Of a stretch of 45,358 bases of DNA, positions 25,765-34,521 are shown one piece after another. How positions within the stretch are numbered: the first letter of the stretch is position 1; the number at the start of each line of letters is the position of its first letter. Position numbers and translations under genes: made by a program. The stretch covers positions 1-45,358 of the forward strand of contig CAIYLH010000128.1 in assembly GCA_903927005.1 (NCBI GenBank), read 5' to 3'. The stretch comes from an uncultured Pseudomonadota bacterium (GTDB lineage Bacteria; Pseudomonadota; Gammaproteobacteria; Steroidobacterales; Steroidobacteraceae). Below the pieces are notes generated by a model, which had not been told where the DNA came from, did not search any database, and saw nothing but the letters and a program-made list of their open reading frames with translations.

Positions 25765-27423
25765 GTGGCGACACTCTGGCCGCACCTGCGGCCAGAGCTC
25801 GCTGCGCTGGTGGGGTCTGTTTTACTCGGACTGCTGATCGCGGTTTTGTCAGCCTCCCAACCGCTGCTGACACGCATGGTAATCGACGACGGCCTGATCG
25901 GCCGCCACTTCAACCAGCTTGCGTGGGCCTGCGCCGGAATGCTGGCCATCGCACTGAGCGGTACGCTGCTGGGCGCACTACATCGAGCGATCTACGTCCG
26001 TGCTTCAGGTCACGCCCTGTTCTCGCTGCGCCGGTCTCTCTACGCACACCTGATGCGCGTATCCCCGCGCAGGCTCAGCACGATTCCGGTTGGCGATTTG
26101 GTGACGCGCCTCGATGGAGACGTCGCAGAAGTCCAGCGCTTCGGAACAGATTCGGCGGCGACCTTCATCAGCAGCCTGCTGATGCTGCTGGTCGTTAGCG
26201 CCGTAATGCTGCGCCTGTCTTGGCGCCTGTGCGTGCTGGTCCTGGCACTGTTGCCACTGCAGCTACTCGTGCGCCACTACGCCCGCCCGTCGATTGAGCG
26301 CTCAACTCGATCGGTACGCGAAGCCGCCAGCGGCATCAGCGGCTTCCTGATCGAGACCCTTGCCGGCGCTCGCGCCGTGCAGGCCGCAGCGGCGCAACGC
26401 CTCGAGGACGAACGACTCGGCGTGCTTGGCGATCACTACCTGTCACGCGTCATCCGCGCGCAACTGGTCGCCTATGCGACCAGTGGCGTTGCTGGTTTTC
26501 TTGGCAACCTCGCCACGGCAGCCGTATTCCTGCTCGGCGGCTGGTACGTGCTGCACGATGCGCTGAGCGTGGGCACGCTGGTGGCCTACGTCAGCTACCT
26601 CGGCCGCAGCGCGGGGTCGGCATCCTCTCTGGTTGGCCTGTATACCGGCTACCAGCGGGCGAAGGTCAGTTTAGAGCGACTGGGCGACCTCTCCAGACTG
26701 CCTGTCGTGCCGGACTCACCGGACGCGCTCGAGCTGCCTGCCACTGCACGCGGTGACCTGCGCCTGCAGGCGGTCACCGTACGGGCAGGGCGCGAGGGCA
26801 GCCCGGTGCTGGACGGCGTCGACCTGCAGATCGATGCGGGCACCAAGCTGGTACTCAGCGGCATTTCGGGGGCCGGAAAATCGACGCTGACCGACGTCCT
26901 GCGGCGGTTCCTCGATCCCGACGAAGGAACGGTATGGCTGGATGGGACGCTACTGACGCGCTACCGGCTCGACGACGTACGGCGACGAATCGTCGTTGTT
27001 GAGCACTCTCCCATGCTGTTCCGCGGCTCCATTCTCGACAACCTGCGCTATGGCCACCCCACTGCCAGCGACGACGCGGTCCGCCAAGCCGCGCTCCGCG
27101 CAGGCATCGACGGGTTCGTCCGCGAACTGCCTGATGGCTACGACACGCAGGTGGGCGAGGGCGGGGCGGGCCTGTCGACGGGACAGCGGCAACGGATCGC
27201 CCTCGCACGGGCAGCGCTCGGGGATCCATTGGTCGTGATCCTGGATGAGGCGACCAGCGGGCTCGACCGCGAGTCGGCGCTAGCCATCCATCGCGCGCTG
27301 GACAGCTGCTTCGCGCACCGCACGCGGCTCGTGATCACGCACCAGGCGCAGGACATCGAACAGGTGGACCAGTGGTGGCTGCTGCAGGATGGCAAGCTCC
27401 GCCGTGGAACTGCCAGTGGCTGA
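25765..27423 (+). CDS. qhpF: ABC half-transporter exporting the gamma subunit
   Basis: Exporter-type ABC protein of 552 residues with the membrane domain (about 1-310, roughly six helices) fused to an ATPase domain (about 330-552). It has Walker A GISGAGKST (366-374), ABC signature LSTGQ (470-474) and Walker B VVILDEATSGLD (about 490-501). It has no N-terminal C39 peptidase domain. The separate protease QhpE is encoded next, overlapping by 35 bp. In Paracoccus the homologue is needed to move crosslinked QhpC to the periplasm. It likely acts as a homodimer in the inner membrane. The start is GTG 25765, with AGGG about 4 bp upstream. Confidence 0.93.
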   Translation: MATLWPHLRPELAALVGSVLLGLLIAVLSASQPLLTRMVIDDGLIGRHFNQLAWACAGMLAIALSGTLLGALHRAIYVRASGHALFSLRRSLYAHLMRVSPRRLSTIPVGDLVTRLDGDVAEVQRFGTDSAATFISSLLMLLVVSAVMLRLSWRLCVLVLALLPLQLLVRHYARPSIERSTRSVREAASGISGFLIETLAGARAVQAAAAQRLEDERLGVLGDHYLSRVIRAQLVAYATSGVAGFLGNLATAAVFLLGGWYVLHDALSVGTLVAYVSYLGRSAGSASSLVGLYTGYQRAKVSLERLGDLSRLPVVPDSPDALELPATARGDLRLQAVTVRAGREGSPVLDGVDLQIDAGTKLVLSGISGAGKSTLTDVLRRFLDPDEGTVWLDGTLLTRYRLDDVRRRIVVVEHSPMLFRGSILDNLRYGHPTASDDAVRQAALRAGIDGFVRELPDGYDTQVGEGGAGLSTGQRQRIALARAALGDPLVVILDEATSGLDRESALAIHRALDSCFAHRTRLVITHQAQDIEQVDQWWLLQDGKLRRGTASG

Positions 27424-28078
27424 ACGGCCCCGTTGGCGGGTCGGCGTCATTGACAGCTGCGGGCTACTGCACGATGCCATCGCAAGCGCTCGCTTCGTCG
27501 CAGACGAAACACGCATCGTCACGCGCGAGCCGACGAGCGATCCGACCGGTCACGGTACGCGTCTGTGCGCGCTGCTGACCCGCGGCAATCCCGGCGTCGA
27601 GCTTGTGCTGGCACAAGTCTTCGACCCCGCCGGCCGCACCAGCGCTGCCACGGTCGCAGCTGCCGTCGACTGGGGTGTGGAACAGGGCGCCCATCTTTTG
27701 CACCTGAGCCTTGGGCTCGCTGCGGACCGGCAGTGCCTGGCCGCTGCGATCGCGCGAGCGACGGAGCGCGGCCTACTGGTGGTGGCCGCAGTTCCCGCAC
27801 GCGGCCCGCTGCCGTTTCCGGCCGCCTATCCAGCAGTCATTCGTGGCACCGGGGATGCCCGCTGCCAGCCCGGCGAACTGTCGCGCCTGGACGAGCTGAC
27901 GTTCGGCGGCTGCCCGGCGAGCGGGAGGAAGGGGGGCGGCGCGAGCAGCGGGGCGATGCAGGTCACGCGGGCACTGACGCTCGCCAGTGCGCCTTGCTCA
28001 AACGTACAAGCGCTGCGGGTGCTGGCGGCCACAGCGAACTATCACGGCAGGGAACGACGCGGCATCGCCGCGGAGTAG
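27389..28078 (+). CDS. qhpE: Subtilisin-like leader peptidase for QhpC
   Basis: Small cytoplasmic serine protease (229 residues) predicted to remove the QhpC leader. The triad is Asp22 (VGVIDSCG), His55 (GHGTRL) and Ser186 (GGGASSGAM). There is no signal peptide or prodomain, as expected for the cytoplasmic QhpE family. The Asn that normally forms the oxyanion hole (VAAAGN in subtilisins) is not visible; the matching stretch is VVAAVPARG. ATG 27389 is taken, overlapping qhpF by 35 bp. In-frame GTG codons at 27404 and 27416 are alternatives. It is the last gene of the operon and converges on the GntR gene, 18 bp away. Confidence 0.9.
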   Translation: MASSAVELPVAERPRWRVGVIDSCGLLHDAIASARFVADETRIVTREPTSDPTGHGTRLCALLTRGNPGVELVLAQVFDPAGRTSAATVAAAVDWGVEQGAHLLHLSLGLAADRQCLAAAIARATERGLLVVAAVPARGPLPFPAAYPAVIRGTGDARCQPGELSRLDELTFGGCPASGRKGGGASSGAMQVTRALTLASAPCSNVQALRVLAATANYHGRERRGIAAE

Positions 28079-28096
28079 TCGCATCCAGCGAGCAGG

Positions 28097-28837
28097 TCAG
28101 TCCCGGCGTGGCGCGGGCACCGGTGAATCAACGTCGATCCCGCTGATCTCGAAGCCGCGACGAAAGTCGCGTACGTGCTTGCCCATCCAGTCACGGGCCG
28201 CAACCGCATCGTGGGCCTCGATTGCCGCGAGCACATGCTGCTGCGCTACTGCAATGCGGCCGCGAGCCGGAGGCGCACGGTCAATCATCACTTCCAGCGC
28301 CGCAACGAGCAGCAGTAGTAGCGGCTCCTGGGTCATCGGCAGAACGCGATTACCGCTGGCCGCCGCGACTGCACGGAAGAAGTCCGCAACCCCAGCGACC
28401 GCCTGCTGCGCCGTCTCATGGTCGGCAGCATAGCGACTGACGGCCGCACGCAACTGCTCGATGGCCGCAGCGTCAGCATGCAGCGCCGCCTCTGCCGCAA
28501 TCGGCGGCTCGATCAACTCTAGCGTCTGCCAGACCTCGCGCACAGTCACATCGTGTAGTGCGAGCGACTGGCCGACGCGACCGGCGATCTGGTCGGCGGC
28601 AGGACGAGTCACCACCATGCGCTTCGTGCCGCGACGGCGCGTCACGAGATCTGCGCTCTCCAGTTCGCGCAACGCCTCGCGGATCGTCGAGCGGTTGACC
28701 GCGAACTGCTCGGCGAGCTCCGTCTCCGGAGGCAGCGAATCGCCTTCGCGCAGCGTGCGATCGAGAATACGCGCCGCAATCGCCGTCGCGACGCGCCGGT
28801 AGCCGGGCTCGAAGCGAATCGGTTCGAACGCGGTCAT
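28097..28837 (-). CDS. FadR-subfamily GntR transcriptional regulator
   Basis: Regulator of 246 residues with an N-terminal winged helix (about 10-80; [25 protein letters not shown]) and a C-terminal all-helical FCD ligand domain (about 100-235). Two His residues of the usual FCD metal site are visible ([11 protein letters not shown] and KHVRDF). The FH dipeptide normally found earlier reads FFR, so the metal site may be altered. It overlaps the end of the isovaleryl-CoA dehydrogenase gene by 4 bp and is therefore co-transcribed with it. It likely represses the divergent liu genes in response to an acyl-CoA. Classical liu operons use a MerR-type LiuR instead. Confidence 0.92.
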   Translation of the reverse strand: MTAFEPIRFEPGYRRVATAIAARILDRTLREGDSLPPETELAEQFAVNRSTIREALRELESADLVTRRRGTKRMVVTRPAADQIAGRVGQSLALHDVTVREVWQTLELIEPPIAAEAALHADAAAIEQLRAAVSRYAADHETAQQAVAGVADFFRAVAAASGNRVLPMTQEPLLLLLVAALEVMIDRAPPARGRIAVAQQHVLAAIEAHDAVAARDWMGKHVRDFRRGFEISGIDVDSPVPAPRRD

Positions 28838-30015
28838 TCACCCGTTCCGATCAGCTCACGCCCAATCAGCATGCGCCGCACTTCATTGGTTCCGGCACCG
28901 ATGTCGTAGAGCTTCGCATCGCGCAGCAACCGACCTGTCGGATAATCGTTCGTATAGCCGTTACCCCCGAGCGCCTGGATCGCCTCCAGCGCGACACGGA
29001 CAGCAGCCTCTGACGCCTGCAGGAAGCAGGCGGCAGCGGCGCGGCGGGTTTTTGTGCCCGCGTCACAGGCCCTTGCCGTGGCGTGCACGAAGGCACGGCT
29101 GGCGTGCAGACTGGTGTACATATCGGCAATCTTGCCCTGCATCAGCTCGAAAGTCCCGATCGGCCGACCGAACTGCCGCCGCTCGCGAACGTAGGGCAGG
29201 GTAACGTCCAAAGCCGCGGCCATGAGTCCGACAGGACCGCCGGAGATGACGACGCGCTCGTAGTCGAGCCCGTTCATCAGCACCGCGACACCACCATTCT
29301 CGGCGCCGAGGATATTCTCAGCCGGGATCTCGCAATCGTCGAAAACAAGTTCGCCCGTGGATGAGCCACGCATGCCGAGCTTGTCCAACTTCTGCGCGAC
29401 ACTAAAGCCCTTGGTGCCGCGCTCAACGATAAAGGTCGTGATGCCGCGCGCGCCGGCGTTGGGGAGCGTCTTGGCATAGACCACGACGACATCGGCATCG
29501 GGGCCATTGGTGATCCACATCTTGCGGCCGTTGAGCACGAAACGATCCCCGCGCCGGTCGGCACGAAGCGACATTCCAACGACGTCCGAGCCCGCACCGG
29601 TCTCGGACATCGCCAGCGACCCTACGTGCTGCCCGGAAATCAGCTTCGGCAGGTAACGGGCGGCCTGTGCGGGCGTCGCGTTCAGCCGCAACTGGTTGAG
29701 GCAGAGGTTGGAATGGGCGACGTAGCTAAGCCCCACGGAGCCGGAGGCGCGGGAGATCTCCTCCATCGCGATCACATGGGCGAGATAGCCCAGCCCCGAG
29801 CCTCCCAGCGACTCAGGTACCGTCATTCCCAGCAGTCCCTGCTCACCAAGCGCCGGCCACAGGTCGCGCGGAAAAATATCCGTCCGATCGATCTCAGCGG
29901 CCCGCGGCGCGATACGCTCCTGTGCGAAGCGATGGACCGCCTGGCGCAGCGCGATCATGTCCTCGCCGAGGCCGATATCAAGGTCATCGTCGTGCTGCGC
30001 GCCCAGGTTCGCCAT
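28834..30015 (-). CDS. liuA: Isovaleryl-CoA dehydrogenase
   Basis: Oxidises isovaleryl-CoA to 3-methylcrotonyl-CoA, the third step of leucine breakdown, with ETF as electron acceptor. The protein is 393 residues. Family-specific segments include [29 protein letters not shown] and [20 protein letters not shown]. The catalytic base sits at the isovaleryl-CoA dehydrogenase position, Glu253 in GLDYERVV. The classical position in the C-terminal domain is Ala374 ([11 protein letters not shown]), as in true members of this family. ATG 30015 has AGGA 7 bp upstream. It is divergent from the carboxylase genes and coupled to the GntR gene downstream. Confidence 0.96.
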   Translation of the reverse strand: MANLGAQHDDDLDIGLGEDMIALRQAVHRFAQERIAPRAAEIDRTDIFPRDLWPALGEQGLLGMTVPESLGGSGLGYLAHVIAMEEISRASGSVGLSYVAHSNLCLNQLRLNATPAQAARYLPKLISGQHVGSLAMSETGAGSDVVGMSLRADRRGDRFVLNGRKMWITNGPDADVVVVYAKTLPNAGARGITTFIVERGTKGFSVAQKLDKLGMRGSSTGELVFDDCEIPAENILGAENGGVAVLMNGLDYERVVISGGPVGLMAAALDVTLPYVRERRQFGRPIGTFELMQGKIADMYTSLHASRAFVHATARACDAGTKTRRAAAACFLQASEAAVRVALEAIQALGGNGYTNDYPTGRLLRDAKLYDIGAGTNEVRRMLIGRELIGTGE

Positions 30016-30043
30016 GCTGGCATCCTATGTTTTGATCAGATAG

Positions 30044-30061
30044 TATAATTGTCCGACAAAT
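30044..30061 (+). promoter_or_regulatory. FadR/GntR-type operator overlapping a -10 element
   Basis: TTGTC-C-GACAA (30049-30059) is a perfect inverted repeat and matches the FadR-subfamily consensus TNGTNNNACNA at every defined position. Adding flanking bases gives AATTGTC-C-GACAAAT with one mismatch. It directly abuts a perfect TATAAT (30044-30049) on the plus strand and lies in the 63-bp divergent gap between liuA and liuB. A repressor bound here could block both directions. The adjacent GntR protein is the obvious candidate. Confidence 0.7.
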
Positions 30062-30078
30062 GGACAGGTGACCGCAAG

Positions 30079-31683
30079 ATGTTTCGCCTCAAGAGTCAGA
30101 TTGACGTTAAAAGCGCCGATTTTGGCGCGAACGTCGACGCAATGAGCGCTATCGTCGCCGATTTGCGAGAAAAGATACGACTGGCAGCTGCCGGTGGCTC
30201 GACCAAGGCCGTCGAGAAGCATCGCGACCGCGGCCGCCTGCTCGCGCGCGAGCGAATCGACCTCCTGCTCGACCCCGGCGCGCCCTTTCTGGAGTTATCG
30301 GCACTCGCGGCACATGGTCTTTATGGCAACGAAGTCCCCGCTGCCGGCATCGTGACCGGCATCGGCCGAGTGGCCGGCCGGGAATGCGTGATCGTCGCCA
30401 ACGACCCGACCGTGAAGGGCGGTACCTATTACCCGTTGACGGTGAAGAAGCACCTGCGTGCGCAGGAGATCGCCCGCGAGAATCACCTGCCCTGCGTCTA
30501 CCTGGTCGAGAGCGGCGGGGCGTTCCTGCCGGCGCAGGACGAGGTGTTCCCCGACCGGGACCATTTCGGACGGATCTTCTACAACCAAGCCAACCTGTCG
30601 GCTGCCGGCATCGCGCAGATCGCCGTGGTCCATGGCTCCTGCACCGCTGGCGGTGCCTACGTTCCCGCGATGTCCGACGAGAACGTCATTGTGCGCAATC
30701 AGGGCCAGGTGTTCCTCGGTGGCCCGCCGCTGGTCAAGGCCGCAACTGGCGAGGAGATCGATGCGGAGTCCCTCGGCGGCGCCGACGTACACTGCCGCGA
30801 ATCGGGCGTCTGCGACCACTACGCCGAAAATGACGCACACGCGCTCGCCATCGCCCGCAGCATCGTTGCACGCCTGCGCCCACCCTTGGACCGCGAGCCG
30901 CCGGTCGCGCCACGCGAACCGCTCTACGCGGCAAGTGAGCTCTACGGCGTAGTGCCCTCGAACCTGCGCAAGCCCTACGATGCCCGCGAGGTGATCGCCC
31001 GCATCGTCGATGGCTCGGAGCTGAACGAATTCAAGGCCCTGTACGGCACGACGCTGGTCACGGGGTTCGCCCATCTCGGCGGTTATCCAGTGGGCATCGT
31101 TGCGAACAACGGCATCCTGTTCTCCGAGAGCGCGCTGAAGGGCGCGCACTTCGTCGAACTGTGCGCGCGCGAGAAGATTCCACTGCTGTTCCTGCAGAAC
31201 ATCACCGGCTTCATGGTCGGACGTCGTGCCGAAGCCGGCGGCATCGCCCGCGACGGCGCCAAGATGGTCACCGCGGTCGCGGCAGCACAGGTCCCCAAGC
31301 TCACCCTCGTCATCGGCGGCAGCTACGGCGCCGGCAACTATGCGATGTGCGGCCGTGCCTATGGCCCACGGCTGATGTTCCAGTGGCCGAACGCCCGCAC
31401 CTCCGTCATGGGCGGCGAACAAGCCGCGACGGTGCTCGCCACCATCCGGCGCGACCAGCTCAAGGCTGCAGGCAAGCCGTGGACGGCCGCAGAGGAGGAC
31501 GCGTTCATGGATCCAATCCGACGCCAGTACGACCTACAGGGCCACCCGTACTACGCCAGCGCTCGCCTCTGGGACGACGGCGTCATCGACCCGATCGACA
31601 CACGCCGGGTGCTCAGCCTCGCGCTCGCAATGGTCCGTAATGCGCCGGTGGCGGATACCCGCTACGGCATCTTCAGGATGTAG
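30079..31683 (+). CDS. liuB: 3-Methylcrotonyl-CoA carboxylase beta subunit
   Basis: Carboxyltransferase subunit of 534 residues that moves CO2 from carboxybiotin to 3-methylcrotonyl-CoA, forming 3-methylglutaconyl-CoA. Diagnostic segments are [73 protein letters not shown] and the later [15 protein letters not shown]. These fit methylcrotonyl-CoA more than propionyl- or acetyl-CoA carboxylase. The geranyl-CoA carboxylase branch is similar but less likely beside liuA and liuC. ATG 30079 is preceded by AGGTGA at 8 bp. A TTG at 30049 would place the operator inside the gene and is rejected. It heads the liuBCD operon. Confidence 0.95.
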   Translation: MFRLKSQIDVKSADFGANVDAMSAIVADLREKIRLAAAGGSTKAVEKHRDRGRLLARERIDLLLDPGAPFLELSALAAHGLYGNEVPAAGIVTGIGRVAGRECVIVANDPTVKGGTYYPLTVKKHLRAQEIARENHLPCVYLVESGGAFLPAQDEVFPDRDHFGRIFYNQANLSAAGIAQIAVVHGSCTAGGAYVPAMSDENVIVRNQGQVFLGGPPLVKAATGEEIDAESLGGADVHCRESGVCDHYAENDAHALAIARSIVARLRPPLDREPPVAPREPLYAASELYGVVPSNLRKPYDAREVIARIVDGSELNEFKALYGTTLVTGFAHLGGYPVGIVANNGILFSESALKGAHFVELCAREKIPLLFLQNITGFMVGRRAEAGGIARDGAKMVTAVAAAQVPKLTLVIGGSYGAGNYAMCGRAYGPRLMFQWPNARTSVMGGEQAATVLATIRRDQLKAAGKPWTAAEEDAFMDPIRRQYDLQGHPYYASARLWDDGVIDPIDTRRVLSLALAMVRNAPVADTRYGIFRM

Positions 31684-31686
31684 CCG

Positions 31687-32472
31687 ATGGACACCACTCT
31701 CCTCGAGTCCGAGCCACTGCCGGGCATCGTCCAGCTGACGCTGAACCGTCCCGCGCAGCGCAATGCGCTCGACGCCCAGTTGATCGCCGCGCTCGCTGCG
31801 GCGATCGCAACCCACAGTGCGCGCGATGCAACGCGGGTCATCGTGATTCGCGCCGCCGGGCGCGCATTTTGTGCCGGCGCCGACCTGACCGGAATGATCA
31901 CGCTAGGGCAGGCGCCGCTCGCTGAGAACATCGCCGACGCCCGCCAGCTCGCCGCGGTACTGCTGGCGCTGCGTCGCTGCCCGAAGCCCACGGTCGCCGC
32001 CGTCCAGGGCCCGGCCTTCGGCGGCGGCGTGGGACTTGCCACCGCCTGTGACATCGCCGTCGGCGGCGAGGAAGCGCAGTTTCGTCTACCCGAGGTGCGT
32101 CTGGGCATAGTGCCTGCCGTCATCTCGCCTTATGTGATCGAGGCCATCGGCCTGCGACAAGCACGCCGCTACTTCCTGAGCGGCGAGGCCATCCCGGCCG
32201 CTCGCGCTCGCGAGCTTGGTCTGCTACATGAAGTGGTCGACAGCGCCAGACTCGGCGCCGAGGCCCTGCGCATCGCAATCGAGCTCGCCGCTGGCGGGCC
32301 GCTGGCGCTGGCCAATTGCAAGGCGCTGCTCGACGAGGTCGGCCATCGCAAGCCAGACGATGCACTGACAGCGACGCTGGCAGAACGACTCGCGCACCTG
32401 CGCGCGACCGCGGAAGCGCAGGACGGACTTGAAGCCACATTGCAGCGTCGCGCACCAGGATGGGCCCGCTAA
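31687..32472 (+). CDS. liuC: 3-Methylglutaconyl-CoA hydratase (enoyl-CoA hydratase family)
   Basis: Crotonase-fold enzyme of 261 residues predicted to hydrate 3-methylglutaconyl-CoA to HMG-CoA. Family features are RAFCAGADLTGM, which forms the first oxyanion-hole contact, and GPAFGGGVGLATACDIAV, which gives the second. FRLPEVRLGIVPAVISPYV holds the catalytic-Glu region. Specific function is taken from position between the two carboxylase subunit genes, the conserved liuBCD order. It begins 3 bp after the liuB stop and its stop (TAA) shares a base with the liuD start (TAATG), so the three genes are translationally linked. Confidence 0.93.
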   Translation: MDTTLLESEPLPGIVQLTLNRPAQRNALDAQLIAALAAAIATHSARDATRVIVIRAAGRAFCAGADLTGMITLGQAPLAENIADARQLAAVLLALRRCPKPTVAAVQGPAFGGGVGLATACDIAVGGEEAQFRLPEVRLGIVPAVISPYVIEAIGLRQARRYFLSGEAIPAARARELGLLHEVVDSARLGAEALRIAIELAAGGPLALANCKALLDEVGHRKPDDALTATLAERLAHLRATAEAQDGLEATLQRRAPGWAR

Positions 32473-34448
32473 TGTTTCGTCGCCTACTGATCGCCAACCG
32501 CGGCGAAATCGCCGTCCGCGTTATCCGCAGCGCCCGTCGACTCGGCATCCACACGATCGCGGTTTACTCGGACGCTGACGCCGACGCCTGCCACGTTCGC
32601 CTCGCCGATGAAGCCTGGCACCTGGGCGCTGCCGCGCCACGCGAGAGCTATCTGGACGCCAGCAAGATTCTCGACATCGCCCGCCGCGCCGGCGCCGATG
32701 CCGTGCACCCCGGCTACGGGTTCCTGTCGGAACGCGCGGACTTTGCCGCCGCCTGTCGCGATGCTGGCATTACGTTCATCGGCCCGCCGGTTGCCGCGAT
32801 CGAGGCCATGGGCTCAAAAAGCGCCTCGAAAGAAGCCATGCAACGCGCCGGCGTGCCGGTGCTGCCGGGCTACCACGGCACCGACCAGGCTGCCGAAACC
32901 CTCGTCGCCGAGGCGCTCAAGGTCGGCTTCCCGCTGATCATCAAGCCCAGCGGCGGTGGTGGCGGCAAGGGCATGCAGATCGTCTTGAGCGCTGCTGACC
33001 TGGAACCGGCCATAGCGAGTGCGCGACGCCTTGCCGAGAGCGCCTTCGGCGACCCAACGCTGCTACTCGAACGCTATCTGCCCGCGCCGCGTCACGTCGA
33101 GGTACAGCTACTGGCGGACTCCGCCGGCACCGTCCGCTGCCTCGCGACACGGGATTGCTCGGTGCAGCGTCGTCACCAGAAACTGATCGAGGAGGCGCCG
33201 GCACCGCAGATCGCCGCCGACGTCCGCAGCCGCCTGCATGCAGCGGCTCGAGCAGTGGCGCACGCGGTCGGCTACCAGAACGCCGGCACTGTCGAGTTTC
33301 TGTACGCCGATGGCGAGTTCTGGTTCATGGAGATGAACACCCGCCTGCAAGTGGAGCACACGGTCACCGAAGAGGTGCTCGGTCTCGACCTGGTCGAATG
33401 GCAGCTGCGCATTGCCGCAGGAGAACTCCTGCCGGCCGACACCGCCGATGCAGAACCCTGCGGACACGCAATTGAAGTGCGCGTCTGTGCCGAAGACGCT
33501 GCCGCCGGCTTCGTTCCCAGCGCCGGCGCGCTGCGGTGGGTGCAGTGGCCGCACAACCTTCCCGGCGTGCGCGTCGATGCCGGCTTCGAGACCGGCGACA
33601 CCGTCTCATCGCACTACGACTCGCTGCTCGGCAAGGTCATTGCGCACGGCGCCAGCCGTGATGAGGCGATCGTCCGGCTGCGGCGGGCCCTCGCGTCACT
33701 GCGTATCGTCGGCGTCGACACCAACGCGGCGTGGCTCGCCGACGCGCTCGCGCACCCGACCTTCGCCGCCACGACGCCCACTACGCGTTTCGTCGCCGAT
33801 CATGGTGACGCGCTGGCGACTCCGGCATTACCAACGCCCGTCGAGCTTTGTCTCGCCGCGATGGCCTTCGTGTTGCGCAACCAGAACGCGGCGACTGAGC
33901 GCTCGCCATGGAGCGGCACTGACGCGTTTCGCATCGGACTACCCGCGCGACAGACGCTGTTATTGCGCTGCGGCTCGCACGAGCACGCGGTGAGCGTAGA
34001 AAGCTGCGGCGCCGACTGGCGGGTGTCGACCAGTGGGAAAGCGCACGCCATCATCGCAAGCCTCACCGGCACGACGCTGGCAGCGACCGTCGACGGCTGC
34101 CGCGCCGTCACGGATGCGTGGATCGATGGCGACCGGATGTCACTATGGCGTGGCGTGCACCGGCTCGACCTTGAGCTCATCGATCCGCGCCACGTCGACG
34201 TTAGCGCCTCGGTCCACGAAGGCGAGCTGATCGCGCGCCTGCCTGGCACCGTTGTGTCAGTTTCCGTTACGGTAGGCGACCTCGTCGCGGCGGGCGACAC
34301 GCTGATGGTCGTGGAAGCGATGAAGATGGAGCACGCGATCCTGGCGCCGAAGGCCGGACGAGTACTCACGGTGCAGTACGCCCGCGGCGACCGAGTCACC
34401 GAAGGCGCCGTGCTGGTTGAAGTCGGTGTCGAGGAGCCTACCGCCTAG
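32472..34448 (+). CDS. liuD: 3-Methylcrotonyl-CoA carboxylase alpha subunit (biotin-containing)
   Basis: ATP-dependent biotin carboxylase fused to its biotin carrier, 658 residues. It has the biotin carboxylase N-domain (LIANRGEIAVRVIR), the ATP-grasp loop (IIKPSGGGGGKGMQIV), the catalytic region VEHTVTEEVLGLDLVEWQL and a variable linker domain. A biotinyl domain ends with VVEAMKMEHAI, where the lysine biotinylated is about residue 618. ATG 32472 is used because it sits in a TAATG junction with liuC; an upstream in-frame ATG at 32460 lies inside liuC. It works with LiuB as an alpha6-beta6-type complex. HMG-CoA lyase (LiuE), usual as a fifth gene, is not encoded next to it. Confidence 0.95.
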   Translation: MFRRLLIANRGEIAVRVIRSARRLGIHTIAVYSDADADACHVRLADEAWHLGAAAPRESYLDASKILDIARRAGADAVHPGYGFLSERADFAAACRDAGITFIGPPVAAIEAMGSKSASKEAMQRAGVPVLPGYHGTDQAAETLVAEALKVGFPLIIKPSGGGGGKGMQIVLSAADLEPAIASARRLAESAFGDPTLLLERYLPAPRHVEVQLLADSAGTVRCLATRDCSVQRRHQKLIEEAPAPQIAADVRSRLHAAARAVAHAVGYQNAGTVEFLYADGEFWFMEMNTRLQVEHTVTEEVLGLDLVEWQLRIAAGELLPADTADAEPCGHAIEVRVCAEDAAAGFVPSAGALRWVQWPHNLPGVRVDAGFETGDTVSSHYDSLLGKVIAHGASRDEAIVRLRRALASLRIVGVDTNAAWLADALAHPTFAATTPTTRFVADHGDALATPALPTPVELCLAAMAFVLRNQNAATERSPWSGTDAFRIGLPARQTLLLRCGSHEHAVSVESCGADWRVSTSGKAHAIIASLTGTTLAATVDGCRAVTDAWIDGDRMSLWRGVHRLDLELIDPRHVDVSASVHEGELIARLPGTVVSVSVTVGDLVAAGDTLMVVEAMKMEHAILAPKAGRVLTVQYARGDRVTEGAVLVEVGVEEPTA

Positions 34449-34521
34449 AACACGGCGGCGGGCGGCGGTCCCGGAGGGGTCGGCGCAACACCCGCGGCAG
34501 CCCCCCCGCACCGGCTGAGCG

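Noticed and set aside
34449-34521. Intrinsic terminator between liuD and the KirBac gene
   Set aside because: The gap is G/C-rich, but I found no good stem followed by a T-run on either strand.
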